DNA from: Roseibium sediminicola
GTDB taxonomy: Bacteria > Pseudomonadota > Alphaproteobacteria > Rhizobiales > Stappiaceae
Direction: 5' to 3'
Assembly (NCBI RefSeq): GCF_023156505.1
Contig: NZ_JALNMJ010000006.1
Location: 1-64,000 of the forward strand
DNA: 64,000 nucleotides
The notes beneath the pieces are model-generated. The model did not search any database. It had not been told where the DNA came from and saw only the letters and a list, made by a program, of their open reading frames with translations. The position numbers and the translations under genes were made by a program. Below, one piece after another: positions 1 through 8,614 of the stretch. How positions within the stretch are numbered: the stretch's first letter is position 1; each line of letters starts with the position of its first letter.

Positions 1-58
1 GGGAGCCTTGCTTCGAACGGACTGCCACGTACCGCGGATCGTACGGTCTCCGGCCCAC

Positions 59-86
59 TTGGGAGGGCAGCAACCGGCCCTCCCAA
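59..86. terminator. Perfect 10-bp hairpin, possible terminator of a gene left of the window
   Basis: TTGGGAGGGC (59-68) pairs perfectly with GCCCTCCCAA (77-86) around an 8-nt loop. There is no T-run on either side, so intrinsic termination is uncertain. It may end the transcript of a gene that lies before base 1. Bases 1-359 hold no convincing coding region: only this hairpin and the palindromic repeat at 144-187. Confidence 0.35.
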
Positions 87-143
87 AACCAATCTACAAA
101 AATTCAAACAGATAAGGATCTGTCGCTCGGTTCTCACACCCGT

Positions 144-187
144 GGCCGATCCTTCGAGACGGGCCTTCGGCCCTCCTCAGGATGACG
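144..187. repeat. Intergenic palindromic (REP-like) repeat, family A, copy 1
   Basis: An imperfect palindrome runs from GGCCGATCCTTCGAGAC to CTCCTCAGGATGACG. The same consensus occurs twice more at 4937-5045, which makes this a dispersed intergenic repeat rather than a one-off hairpin. It lies upstream of the methyltransferase gene. Confidence 0.7.
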
Positions 188-359
188 TTTTTTGTGAGGA
201 ACACCCTTGCCATTGATTTGACTTAAGGGAACGCCACTCAGCCTTTCGCTCATTTGCATTGCGCTGCACAATAGTTATAATTGCTTCTTCCCAAGAACAT
301 TTTCCGGCTGTGGAATTTCAGTATCTGTCTGTGTTCAGAATATTTCAGGAGGACAATTT

Positions 360-1382
360 ATGACCGAAGCCAAGTCTCTGGAAACGGCTGAGGAAATTTC
401 TGATATTGCATTTGGTTTTATGGGGTCGAAGGCGCTTTTTTCTGCGCTTCATGTCGATCTATTTTCAGTATTGTCTGAGAAGACTTTGTCCCCCGCAGAA
501 GTTTCCGAGAAAAGCGATCTGGATCTCGACCGGGCGACAACGCTGCTGACGGCGTTGACCAGCCTCGGACTGGTGCGAAAGGAAGGCGAGGGTTTCACGA
601 ATTCGGCGGCGGCCGAAGCCTTTCTGGTCAAGGGCCGGAAATATGATTTCGGCGACTATCTGCGTTTCCAGATCGACAAGCAGATGTATCCGTTCCTGAC
701 CCAGCTGAACGAGGCACTGACAGACACGCTCGACGAGGACCAGGTGGCCTCCTACGAGGACTGGTTCAGCGACCCGAAGGAAGCGCGGCTTTATTCGCGT
801 TCCCAGCATGCCGGCTCACTCGGGCCGGGCAGGGGACTGGCCAAGCTGGTCGACCTTTCGGCGGCCCAAACATTGCTCGATGTCGGCGGCGGCACGGGCG
901 CCTTCTCAATTTCTCTGTGCAAGGCCTATCCGGGCCTGCGCTCGACGATCCTGGATTTTCCGAATGTCGCCCGGGTGGGTGAGGAGTTCATCGCCGAGGA
1001 AGAGCTGGAAAGCCGGATCTCCTATCGGCCGGGCAACGCCCTGAAGGATCCCTGGCCGGAAAGTGTCGACGCGGTGTTGATGTCCTATCTCTTTTCCGGG
1101 GTGCCGGGAACGTCCCTTCCGGGGCTCGTGCGCAAGGCCTACGAGGTGCTGACGCCCGGCGGCGATTTCATGGTGCACGACTTCATGGTGGACGAAAACC
1201 GGGAAGGACCGAAGCTGGCCGCTCTTTGGCAGTTGCAGCATACCGCTTTCAATCCGGAAGCCCGTTCGATCACCAGCTCTTACGTGTCCGGACTGATGGA
1301 AGCCGCCGGGTTCACGAAGATCGCGGTCGAGCCCATGATCCCGGGCATGACCATGCTGGTCCACGGTCACAAGCCCGAATAG
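360..1382 (+). CDS. SAM-dependent O-methyltransferase (family 2-like, with dimerisation domain)
   Basis: This 340-residue protein fits the class I O-methyltransferases of the acetylserotonin/hydroxyneurosporene type. Residues about 10-95 form a winged-helix dimerisation domain (ending ...LTSLGLVRKEGEGF). A Rossmann SAM site follows with LLDVGGGTGAF near residue 170, an acidic strand end (TILDFPNV) and GGDFMVHDFMVD late in the fold. The ATG is preceded by AGGAGGA at a good distance. The gene is monocistronic and converges on the MaoC pair, from which it is separated by only 3 bp. The substrate cannot be read from the sequence; a small hydroxylated metabolite is expected from the family. Confidence 0.8.
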   Translation: MTEAKSLETAEEISDIAFGFMGSKALFSALHVDLFSVLSEKTLSPAEVSEKSDLDLDRATTLLTALTSLGLVRKEGEGFTNSAAAEAFLVKGRKYDFGDYLRFQIDKQMYPFLTQLNEALTDTLDEDQVASYEDWFSDPKEARLYSRSQHAGSLGPGRGLAKLVDLSAAQTLLDVGGGTGAFSISLCKAYPGLRSTILDFPNVARVGEEFIAEEELESRISYRPGNALKDPWPESVDAVLMSYLFSGVPGTSLPGLVRKAYEVLTPGGDFMVHDFMVDENREGPKLAALWQLQHTAFNPEARSITSSYVSGLMEAAGFTKIAVEPMIPGMTMLVHGHKPE

Positions 1383-1385
1383 GTA

Positions 1386-1865
1386 TCAGGACGGCTTTCG
1401 CTCCACGAACACCGTGCCCTTGAAGGAGAACACCAGTTTGCCGTCCTGGTTGACGGCGAGCATGTCGGAATGGACGAGACCCCAGTCCGGACGGCTGCGG
1501 CTTTCGGTCTTGCCGGTGATCACGCGCCGATAGGTGAGGGTGTCGCCGACATAGACCGGCTTGATCCATTTCAGGTCTTCAAAACCCGGTGAGGGCCCGA
1601 TCCGGGCCGGTGTCCGTCCCTCTGCCAGAGCCGTCTTTTCAAGCGCCTGGTGGGCGCTCACCCAAAGCTTCATGAAGACCGACGCGGTGTGCCAGCCGGA
1701 TGCGCAGAGGCGGCCGAAATGGGTCCCGGCCGCGGCCTCTTCGCTCAGATGAAACGGCTGCGGGTCGAATTGTTCGGCAAAGCGGATGATGTCTTCCCGG
1801 GCAAAGGTGTGCTCTCCGAGTTCGAGCGTGTCGCCGACAGCAAGGTCTTCGAAAAACGCGCTCAT
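1386..1865 (-). CDS. MaoC-like hot-dog dehydratase (copy 1 of 2)
   Basis: The 159-residue protein is a single MaoC-type hot-dog domain, the fold of (R)-specific enoyl-CoA hydratases. The region REDIIRFAEQFDPQPFHLSEEAA carries the Asp and His positions (FDPQPFH) expected of the hydratase motif, followed by GRLCASGWHTASVFMKL. The ATG at 1865 overlaps the end of the next upstream gene by 4 bp, so the two MaoC genes are translationally coupled. They are paralogues of similar length. A role in acyl-CoA metabolism is likely; the substrate is not evident. Confidence 0.8.
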   Translation of the reverse strand: MSAFFEDLAVGDTLELGEHTFAREDIIRFAEQFDPQPFHLSEEAAAGTHFGRLCASGWHTASVFMKLWVSAHQALEKTALAEGRTPARIGPSPGFEDLKWIKPVYVGDTLTYRRVITGKTESRSRPDWGLVHSDMLAVNQDGKLVFSFKGTVFVERKPS

Positions 1866-2320
1866 GATCCCGGCTCCCGTTTGGCGAACAGGATCGGGTT
1901 CTCCCAGAGCAGCACCTCGGTTCCCTGCTGGTTGGCCGCGGTTACGCGCACCGTGACAATGCCGAGATCGGGTTTGGAGCGCAGTTCCTTTGTCTCCAGG
2001 ATCTCGGCCCTGGCTGTCAGCGTGTCGCCTGGAAAGACCGGGCGCTTCCACTGCAGCTTGCTGATGCCCGGCGAGCCGCGGCCCGAGGTCTTGTTGAGGA
2101 GATTGGTCGCCAGCAGGCGCATCACCAGCGATCCCGTGTGCCAGCCGGAGGCCGCCAGTCCGCCCAGGATCGAGGCCTTGCCGGCGTCTTCGTCCAGGTG
2201 AAAAGGTTGCGGGTCGAATTCGGAGGCGAACTCGACGATCTCTTCCCTGGTGACGGTCAAGGCACCGAGGTCATAGACCTGGCCGGGCGAAAAATCTTCG
2301 AAATGAATCAGATCGGACAT
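1862..2320 (-). CDS. MaoC-like hot-dog dehydratase (copy 2 of 2)
   Basis: A 152-residue MaoC domain with the same signature as its neighbour: REEIVEFASEFDPQPFHLDEDAG, then GGLAASGWHTGSLVMRL. It is first in a two-gene operon and its last 4 bp overlap the ATG of copy 1. I placed the start at MSDLIHFEDFSPG because the upstream in-frame extension is arginine- and proline-rich and unlike the family. Two adjacent single-domain MaoC proteins may form a heteromer, as in two-subunit hydratases; that is inference. Confidence 0.8.
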   Translation of the reverse strand: MSDLIHFEDFSPGQVYDLGALTVTREEIVEFASEFDPQPFHLDEDAGKASILGGLAASGWHTGSLVMRLLATNLLNKTSGRGSPGISKLQWKRPVFPGDTLTARAEILETKELRSKPDLGIVTVRVTAANQQGTEVLLWENPILFAKREPGS

Positions 2321-2394
2321 GAAAGGCGGTTTTGGTTCTGGGAAACGGAAACGCGGCGACCCGCGTTTCCCTGGCGATCGGCAACGTGTCCGGA

Positions 2395-2757
2395 TCAATC
2401 GTAATAGATCTCGTTATCGTCCATATAGACGTTGCTGGCGGCGCAGATATCGATGCTGATCGGGTCGTCGAGAACTTCACTGTCGTCTTCGCCGAGCCAG
2501 CCCACCTGGAAGGTCTGGTCGCAATTGCCGGTGTCTGCGGTAAACGTGGCGCGTGCGTTTTCGCCGGGCTGGAGAATGTCGGACAGCCAATTGTCGGACC
2601 AGCCGCTGCCATCATTGGTGTAGAAGCCGACCACGATGTTGTTTTCTGTGTTGTTGTAGATCTGGAAATAGCCTTCCGATCCGGTGCCCTGTGCCAGCGC
2701 GGCGGTTCCGGTCGCCAACGCAGCCAGGCCGAATGCTGCCGATTTCAAAATGTTCAT
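2395..2757 (-). CDS. Small secreted protein of unknown function
   Basis: The product has 120 residues. A Sec signal peptide (MNILKSAAFGLAALATGTAALAQ, cleavage near residue 22) is followed by a mature part of about 98 residues rich in Asp, Asn and Gly. There are two cysteines (NCDQTF and DICAAS), which could form one disulfide in the periplasm. It starts with YFQIYNN and ends with an acidic, tyrosine-rich tail. GGGGAGAAG precedes the ATG. I do not recognise a characterised family. It is transcribed toward the MaoC operon but separated from it by 74 bp. Confidence 0.65.
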   Translation of the reverse strand: MNILKSAAFGLAALATGTAALAQGTGSEGYFQIYNNTENNIVVGFYTNDGSGWSDNWLSDILQPGENARATFTADTGNCDQTFQVGWLGEDDSEVLDDPISIDICAASNVYMDDNEIYYD

Positions 2758-2879
2758 CTTCTCTCCCCTGGCAGTGTGCTGCCAAACAATTTTTGAGCGC
2801 TCAAAAGCTAGTCGCAGCCGCGGGGGAAGTAAATTTAATTGTTCGGCCGGAGCGCCTGTACAGGTCATTTTGGGCCCCG

Positions 2880-3779
2880 TCAGACCGAGACATATTTTCG
2901 CCAGTTGTGTTCTTCCCGGAAACCCAGCACTTCGCGGATCTTGCGGTTCGAAAAGAGCGCTTCGTGCTCGCCCAGTTCACGGGCAAGCGGGACACTTGGG
3001 AAATACCGCTCCAGGATCTCCTTGTTGGGAATGTCCACGGAATTGGTGTCGTTGCCGGCGTTGAAGACCTGATAGCCGAGCCCGTCCTTTTGAAGGCACA
3101 GATCGACGATCTGGCCGAGGTCGCGGGCATCGATGTAACAGAAGATGTTGCGGCGGCGCTGTGCCGGATCGCGGAAGAAATCGGGAAACCGGTCATATTC
3201 ATGCGGCTCAATGACATTGCCGATGCGCAGTGCATAGATGTCAAAGCCGGAGCGGCGCTGGAACGCCCGGGCGGTCTGCTCGTTGACAACCTTCGACAGG
3301 CCGTAGCTGTCCATCGGATCGACGTCGTAGTCTTCTTCGACAGGCAGCACCTTCGGATCGACGACACCATCGGCGAAGCAGACACCATAGGTGGTTTCCG
3401 AAGAGGCGATGACGATCTTGCGAATGCCGAGTTTCACCGCCGCCTCGATAACGTTGTAGGTGCCGACGGCGTTGACCTCGAAGGTTCTGTTGTCCGGGTG
3501 GATCAGGATGCGCGGCACAGCCGCGAAATGCACGACGGCGTCGAAGGCGGGCACACCATTGCCCGGTTCCAGCTCGTCGAAATTGGCGTAGCTGGTCATG
3601 ACGTTGAACATTTCGCCGGAGGAGGTGATGTCGGCGGTCAGATTGTCGACGCCCGGGTGATCCAGCGGGGTCAGGTCGACATTGACGACACGGTGACCGC
3701 GGTCCAGCAGATAGGGCACGACATGTTTGCCGGCCTTGCCGGAGCCGCCGGTGAACAGGATCCGCTTCGGTGCGCTCAT
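2880..3779 (-). CDS. NAD-dependent epimerase/dehydratase (extended SDR)
   Basis: A 299-residue extended short-chain dehydrogenase. The nucleotide-binding loop is FTGGSGKAGKHVV near residues 9-21. The catalytic pair sits in DSYGLSKVVNEQ (YxxxK), preceded by the Ser-containing strand IVIASSETTYG. Such proteins act on nucleotide sugars or related sugars; the specific sugar cannot be told. The start at 3779 was chosen because the fold begins at once (MSAPKRILFTGG). It is divergent from the AraC/GyrI gene, with 185 bp between them. Confidence 0.8.
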   Translation of the reverse strand: MSAPKRILFTGGSGKAGKHVVPYLLDRGHRVVNVDLTPLDHPGVDNLTADITSSGEMFNVMTSYANFDELEPGNGVPAFDAVVHFAAVPRILIHPDNRTFEVNAVGTYNVIEAAVKLGIRKIVIASSETTYGVCFADGVVDPKVLPVEEDYDVDPMDSYGLSKVVNEQTARAFQRRSGFDIYALRIGNVIEPHEYDRFPDFFRDPAQRRRNIFCYIDARDLGQIVDLCLQKDGLGYQVFNAGNDTNSVDIPNKEILERYFPSVPLARELGEHEALFSNRKIREVLGFREEHNWRKYVSV

Positions 3780-3964
3780 AAGAAATCTCCAGGCACTTGA
3801 GTTGCGTTCATCATGATCAATTCGGCGCCGGAAACCAGCCCCGGCACGTGTCTTTTCCGGAAAAGGTCCTTGTTCCTGAGGGGCGCGGGGCAGGTCGCGG
3901 AAACTCCGCAAGATTTATCAGGTGGCCCGGTGCTAGAACGCTTTCACCTCAGCAGGACGGAGCC

Positions 3965-4864
3965 ATGACACAGCACGAAAAACAAAACGTCTCGCCAAAG
4001 GACAGCGGTTATATCCGGCGGTTTACCCGGGTCATTGAATATATCTACGCCCATCTGGACGAAGACCCGGATTTGGCGACGTTGGCGGAGGTCGCTGCCC
4101 TGTCGCCCTGGCACTGGCACAGGGTGTGGCAGTCCGCCTATGGCGAATCCATTGTGGCCACCGTGAAGCGGCTCCGGTTGCATCGCGCGGCAGCGGACCT
4201 CGCCTATACCGACATGCCGCTTGGCGTTGTTGCCGACCGGGCGGGATACGGCAGCCTGGAAGCCTTTTCGCGCAGTTTCAAACAGTCCTACGGGCAGGCA
4301 CCGTCCGCCTATCGCAGGGCCAAATCCAACCATCAGGTGCAGCCGGCCCATGGCGGCGCCCCTCTTCCCAACCCCAAAGGAGCCAAGCTCATGCACGACG
4401 TTGAAATCAAATCCCTGCCTGCCGAGAAGCTGGCATTCCTGCGCCACAAGGGTCCCTATATGCAGATCGGTCAGGCTTTCGAGAAACTGGTCGGAGTTCT
4501 GGTCGGGCGCAACCTGATTGGCCAGGCCCAGTCGACCAAGGCGCTGTTTTTCTCAGACCCGACACGGGTGCCGGAAGACGAGCTGGAATCGGTTGCCGGT
4601 GTCGGTGTCGCGGAAGACTTTCCGGTCGAAGCGCCGCTGGAGGCGATGGAAACCAGGGGTGGCGACTATGCCGTTCTCCACTACAAGGGGCCCTATGCCA
4701 ACATGAAACTCGCCTATGACTGGCTCTATGGCGAATGGCTGACCCAGTCCGGGCGGGAACCGGCGGATGCGCCCTGCATGGAGATCTATCTCAACAACCC
4801 GCGCGACACCGCGCCGGCGGATCTCCTGACCGACATCTGCCTGCCGCTCAAGCCGGCCGCGTAA
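3965..4864 (+). CDS. AraC-family regulator with C-terminal GyrI-like ligand-binding domain
   Basis: The protein has 299 residues. Two helix-turn-helix motifs of the AraC/XylS type occupy about residues 20-115 (LATLAEVAALSPWHWHRVWQ, then GVVADRAGYGSLEAFSRSFK). After a Pro-rich linker, residues about 140-299 match the GyrI-like (SHV) domain, starting MHDVEIKSLPAEKLAFLRHKGPY with the second repeat GGDYAVLHYKGPY. The layout, HTH at the N terminus and effector domain at the C terminus, is that of Rob/SbmC-like drug sensors. It is divergent from the epimerase gene and could regulate it; no operator was identified. Confidence 0.85.
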   Translation: MTQHEKQNVSPKDSGYIRRFTRVIEYIYAHLDEDPDLATLAEVAALSPWHWHRVWQSAYGESIVATVKRLRLHRAAADLAYTDMPLGVVADRAGYGSLEAFSRSFKQSYGQAPSAYRRAKSNHQVQPAHGGAPLPNPKGAKLMHDVEIKSLPAEKLAFLRHKGPYMQIGQAFEKLVGVLVGRNLIGQAQSTKALFFSDPTRVPEDELESVAGVGVAEDFPVEAPLEAMETRGGDYAVLHYKGPYANMKLAYDWLYGEWLTQSGREPADAPCMEIYLNNPRDTAPADLLTDICLPLKPAA

Positions 4865-4936
4865 AGGGGAGCATTGAGAGGGGGCGGGGTATTGCGCCTT
4901 TAAACCGTCCTCGCACCCCGCCTCCACACCCCGCAA

Positions 4937-5045
4937 CGTCATCCTGAGGAGGACCGTCAGGTCCGTCTCGAAGGATCCGCCGCAATTGATTGAATGCGTG
5001 GCCGGATCCTTCGAGACGCGAGCAAGCTCGCTCCTCAGGATGACG
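4937..5045. repeat. Family A palindromic repeats, two copies in inverted orientation (BIME-like)
   Basis: Two copies of the repeat seen at 144-187 face each other: CGTCATCCTGAGGAGG...GAAGGATCC on the left and GGATCCTTCGAGACG...CTCCTCAGGATGACG on the right, with about 20 bp between them. They lie between two convergent genes (the AraC/GyrI regulator and the SLC13 carrier). The transcript of either gene could fold here. Confidence 0.75.
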
Positions 5046-5092
5046 CTGCGGGGTGCTGAGGCCTCATTGTTCGCAAACCTTCTGAGCCGCCG

Positions 5093-6901
5093 CTAAAGCG
5101 GCCAGAACACCAGGATCGCCGGGATGGCAACGGCCAGCACCAGCAGTTCCAGGGGCAGGCCGATGCGCCAGTAGTCGCCGAAGCTGTAACCGCCCGGGCC
5201 CATGATGATGGTGTTGTTCTTGTGTCCGATCGGCGTCAGGAAGGCGCAGGAGGCGGACACGGCCACGCCCATCAGGAACGGGTCCGGGTTGACCCCGAGG
5301 GAATTAGCGATCTGGACGGAGATCGGTGCCGCAATCAGGCAGGTCGCGACGTTGTTGAGAAAGTCGGACAGGGTCATGGTGACGATCATCAAGACGGTGA
5401 GCGTTACCCAGGCCGGCGCGCCGGCCGTGAGGGAGGTGATGCCGTCGGCAATCAGCTGGGCGTTGCCGGCCTGCTCGAACGCCTGCCCGAGCGGGATCAG
5501 CGATCCGAGCAATACAATCACCTTCCATTCAACCGACTGATAGATCTCCGTGCCGCTGACGAGGCCTGCGGCGGCGTAGAGAACGACACAGGCAGCGAGC
5601 GCGACGGGCAGATAGGCAATGCCGGCGACGGCCGCTGCGATGGCGAGCGCAAACCCGGCAATGGCGAGCCAGGCCTTGTTGCGCTGGATCACGCCCGTGC
5701 TGCGGCCTTCCAGAGGCAGTACACCCAACCAGGTGCAGGCGCTTTCCAGACGGTCCGGCGTGCCGAGCAGCAACAGCACGTCGCCCGCGCGGATGGTCTC
5801 ATGGCGGACGCGCTTCTGGATGCGGCGTCCCTGCCGGGAAATACCGAGCAGGGTCACGCCCTGCCCATAGAGCAGCCGCATCTGGAAGGCGGACTGGCCG
5901 ACAATGCGGGCGCTGTCGGGCGCAATCGCCTCGGTCAGCGACAGGGCATTGCCGCTGAGGCCGCCCTTGTGCCGCTCGGAACCGGCGAACTGCAGCTTGG
6001 CGGCGCCCATGAAGGCCTCGATGGCCTTTGGATCGCCCTCGACAAACAGATAGTCGCCGGTCTTGAGCGGTTCACGCCGCGCAAAGCCGCGAATGCGGCG
6101 GCCGTTGCGGATCAAGCCGATGATGGCAACATCCTTGTCGTCGGCGACGGGATAGAGATCACCGACGGTCATCGGTTTGTCTTGCGGAATGTCGCCGAGC
6201 TTCAGTTCGGCTGAATAGAGGCTTTCGGCAAAGCCGTCCTCTTCCGGCGTCTGACGGAAATGGGCGGGCAGCAGGCGCCAGCCGATCAGGGTGACGAAGG
6301 CAATGCCGCACGTGGCGACTACCAGCCCGACCGGCGTGAAGTCGAACATGGTGAAGGGACTGCCCAGGGCATCCGAACGGTATTCCGCGATGACGATGTT
6401 CGGCGGCGTGCCGATCAGTGTGATCATGCCGCCCAGGATTGTCGCAAAGGATAGCGGCATCAGCGACAGGCCCGGAGACCGGTTCGCCTTCCTGGCGGCT
6501 TCCAGGTCCAGTGGCATCAACAGCGCCAGGGCGGCGACATTGTTGATGATGCCGGAAAGGCCCGCGCCGACAACGGACATCAGGCCGACATGACGGGCAA
6601 GGCCGTTCGACGCCGACAGGAGGTGGGCGGCGACAAACTCGACCGCGCCGGAATTCATCAGCCCCCGGGAGACGATCAGCACCAGGGCGATGATGATGAC
6701 CGCGGAATGGCCGAAGCCCGAGAAGATCTCGCCGGACGGCACCAGCCCCAGGAGAGCACCGAGAATCAGCGCGCCGAAGGCGACAAGGTCGAAGCGGATC
6801 CGTCCCCAGACCAGAAGCGCGAAGACTGCGCCGAACAGCAGAAACAGGGCGGTTTGGTCGAAGGTCAAGGATGCATGCTCCGGTGCGAAGGCTGATGGCA
6901 T
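5093..6901 (-). CDS. SLC13 (DASS)-type sodium/anion symporter with internal TrkA-C domains
   Basis: A 602-residue inner-membrane carrier. Two hydrophobic halves, each with several membrane segments, flank a soluble insert at about residues 205-405 that holds two RCK_C/TrkA-C-like domains (IGLIRNGRRIRGFARREPLKTGDYLF and LLGISRQGRRIQKRVRHETIRAGDVLL). Signature loops of the family are present: IGTPPNIVIAEYR in the first half and FLTPIGHKNNTIIMGPGGY in the second. Relatives move sulfate, dicarboxylates or other anions with sodium; the insert suggests regulation by a small ligand. It is convergent with the upstream regulator. A start ten codons further up (6931) is possible. Confidence 0.85.
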   Translation of the reverse strand: MPSAFAPEHASLTFDQTALFLLFGAVFALLVWGRIRFDLVAFGALILGALLGLVPSGEIFSGFGHSAVIIIALVLIVSRGLMNSGAVEFVAAHLLSASNGLARHVGLMSVVGAGLSGIINNVAALALLMPLDLEAARKANRSPGLSLMPLSFATILGGMITLIGTPPNIVIAEYRSDALGSPFTMFDFTPVGLVVATCGIAFVTLIGWRLLPAHFRQTPEEDGFAESLYSAELKLGDIPQDKPMTVGDLYPVADDKDVAIIGLIRNGRRIRGFARREPLKTGDYLFVEGDPKAIEAFMGAAKLQFAGSERHKGGLSGNALSLTEAIAPDSARIVGQSAFQMRLLYGQGVTLLGISRQGRRIQKRVRHETIRAGDVLLLLGTPDRLESACTWLGVLPLEGRSTGVIQRNKAWLAIAGFALAIAAAVAGIAYLPVALAACVVLYAAAGLVSGTEIYQSVEWKVIVLLGSLIPLGQAFEQAGNAQLIADGITSLTAGAPAWVTLTVLMIVTMTLSDFLNNVATCLIAAPISVQIANSLGVNPDPFLMGVAVSASCAFLTPIGHKNNTIIMGPGGYSFGDYWRIGLPLELLVLAVAIPAILVFWPL

Positions 6902-6963
6902 CACCTGATCACGGGTGCAGCATAATCTCAAGATCCGCCGTTTGTCAGCGGCTCAGATGCGCC

Positions 6964-7647
6964 TCATGTCACCTTGACGGTCAGCGTAGGCAAACCCTCG
7001 ATGGACGCCTCGAGCACATCGCCGCGCACCACCGGGCCAACGCCGGAAGGCGTGCCGGTCAGGATCACGTCCCCGGCTCCGAGTTGGAACAGCTCGGACA
7101 GTTTCGAAATGATTTCAGGGATCTTCCAGATCAGCTGGTTGAGATCGCCTTCCTGGCGGGTCTCTCCATTGACGGTAAGCGCGATCCGGCCGGCGCCCAG
7201 AAAGCCGCAATCGGCGGCAGGCACAACCGGTCCGACCGGGGCGGAGCGTTCAAAGGCCTTGGCCGCTTCCCAGGGACGGCCGGCTTTCTTGGCTTCGGCC
7301 TGCAGGTCGCGACGGGTCATGTCGAGGGCAACCGCATAGCCGTAGACATGCTCCAGCGCGTTGGACGCCTTGATGTTGCTCTTGCCGGATTTCAGCATCA
7401 CGGCGAGCTCAACCTCGTGGTGCACGTCATGCGTCAGCGGGGGATAGGGGAAGGTTCCCGAAGGGTCGAGATTGTCCGGGTTCTTCTGGAAGAAAAACGG
7501 CGCCTCGCGATCAGGGTCGTGCCCCATCTCAACAGCGTGAGCAGCGTAGTTGCGCCCGACGCAATAGACCCTGCGAACCGGAAAACCGTTCCGGCTTTCG
7601 TTGACGGGCAGAATGACGGGATAGGGGGCCGGGATGACGGTCGGCAT
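6964..7647 (-). CDS. Fumarylacetoacetate hydrolase family protein (fumarylpyruvate hydrolase-like)
   Basis: The 227-residue protein is a single FAH domain. It opens with FPVRRVYCVGRNYAAHAVEMGH, then FFFQKNPDNL, metal-ligand acids in HHEVELAVML and in GYAVALDMTRRDLQ, and the C-terminal GDVILTGTPSGVGPV loop. This pattern is closest to fumarylpyruvate hydrolases, which cleave a C-C bond at the end of the gentisate pathway. No gentisate dioxygenase or maleylpyruvate isomerase lies nearby, so the pathway is unproven. I chose the ATG at 7647 over one at 7698 because family members start just before this proline-rich stretch. Confidence 0.8.
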   Translation of the reverse strand: MPTVIPAPYPVILPVNESRNGFPVRRVYCVGRNYAAHAVEMGHDPDREAPFFFQKNPDNLDPSGTFPYPPLTHDVHHEVELAVMLKSGKSNIKASNALEHVYGYAVALDMTRRDLQAEAKKAGRPWEAAKAFERSAPVGPVVPAADCGFLGAGRIALTVNGETRQEGDLNQLIWKIPEIISKLSELFQLGAGDVILTGTPSGVGPVVRGDVLEASIEGLPTLTVKVT

Positions 7648-7757
7648 GGTGGCGGCTTTCTCGATTGTCGACGTCCTGCTTTTAGAAGGTTCGGCCATAG
7701 ACTGTCGAGAGCCATGCGACAGGCCGGCGCGCACTTGCGGCCAATGGATGAGCTCTA

Positions 7758-7904
7758 GGGTCTGTGGACAATTAGGTTTCGGTCTTCGAGCAGAAGGAAA
7801 GTTCGCACTTGTGCTGCCCACCACAAGAACTTTCCGACGCACGCGAAACCGAAATCCGCCATTTGCATTCAAACCAAGACCAAATCCCAATTGTCCACAG
7901 ACCC
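7758..7904. mobile_element. MITE-like element with 29-bp terminal inverted repeats, inserted in the pcp stop codon
   Basis: The 147-bp segment starts GGGTCTGTGGACAATT and ends with its exact reverse complement. The inverted ends extend to 29 bp with three mismatches. It is flanked by TA on both sides (7756-7757 and 7905-7906), as expected for a TA target duplication. Inside is a hairpin GGAAAGTTC (7796-7804) / GAACTTTCC (7827-7835). There is no ORF. A longer relative is at 44639-44920. The left neighbour is the FAH gene leader; the right end supplies the G of the pcp TAG stop codon. Confidence 0.85.
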
Positions 7905-8572
7905 TAGACCTGCAGCCGTCCGGAGACGGGCACGTCGCTGTCCTGCGGATGCTCCACAAGCGCGGTGAGTGCCAGGCGCAGGCCCTTGGCGGCTGTCGCA
8001 ACCGACATGCTGGGGGCGCCGAGATTGTGCTCCAGGGCGGCGACTTCCGGCAGGTGCGGCAGGTGGATCCAGCCTGCCGGGATATTTTGCCCGGTAACAG
8101 CCAGATGGTGCAGCATGCCGTAAAAGAGATGATTGCAGCAGAAGGTTCCGGGCGCGTCCGAGATGTCGGCCGGTATGCCGCCGGCGCGCATGGCCGTGAC
8201 CATGGCCCGCACGGGCAAGGTGCTCTGATAGGCGAGGGGGCCGTCCGGCGCGGTCGGCTCGCCTTGCAGCGAAACACCGGCATTGTCTTTCAGGCCGTAG
8301 CGCGTACTGTCGTTGAAATTGAGCGCGAAGCGTTCCACCGAGATGGTCGCCCGGCCGCCGAACTCTCCCAGCATGACGACGGCATCCGCGCCGATCTCTC
8401 GCAAAGCGTCCCTGACCGTGTCGATGCAGACGAAAAACGTGTTCGGGATGATCCGGGAAACGATTGTCGCCCCCGCGATGCTCTCACCGTCGAGACGCCG
8501 CGCGACCTGTTCGGCCGGATTGACCGGCGTGGTGCCGAAGGCTTCGAAGCCGGTCAAAAGGATCGTTTTCAT
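7904..8572 (-). CDS. pcp: Pyroglutamyl-peptidase I (peptidase family C15)
   Basis: A 222-residue cytoplasmic cysteine peptidase that removes N-terminal pyroglutamate from peptides. The catalytic triad is visible: Glu in MLGEFGGRATISVERFALN, Cys in GTFCCNHLFYGML, and His in GWIHLPHLP. The length matches the family (about 215 residues). The start is MKTILLTGFEAFG, the typical opening. The stop codon TAG is formed at the junction with the MITE-like element at 7758-7904. Removing the element would leave the same TAG. Confidence 0.9.
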   Translation of the reverse strand: MKTILLTGFEAFGTTPVNPAEQVARRLDGESIAGATIVSRIIPNTFFVCIDTVRDALREIGADAVVMLGEFGGRATISVERFALNFNDSTRYGLKDNAGVSLQGEPTAPDGPLAYQSTLPVRAMVTAMRAGGIPADISDAPGTFCCNHLFYGMLHHLAVTGQNIPAGWIHLPHLPEVAALEHNLGAPSMSVATAAKGLRLALTALVEHPQDSDVPVSGRLQV

Positions 8573-8614
8573 GCGCTTCCGTCCTCTGAGCACTGCCATG
8601 CGGGCCGGGCCAGC

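Noticed and set aside
59..86. Bidirectional intrinsic terminator
   Set aside because: Kept only as a weak call: the stem is strong but there is no U-run on either strand.
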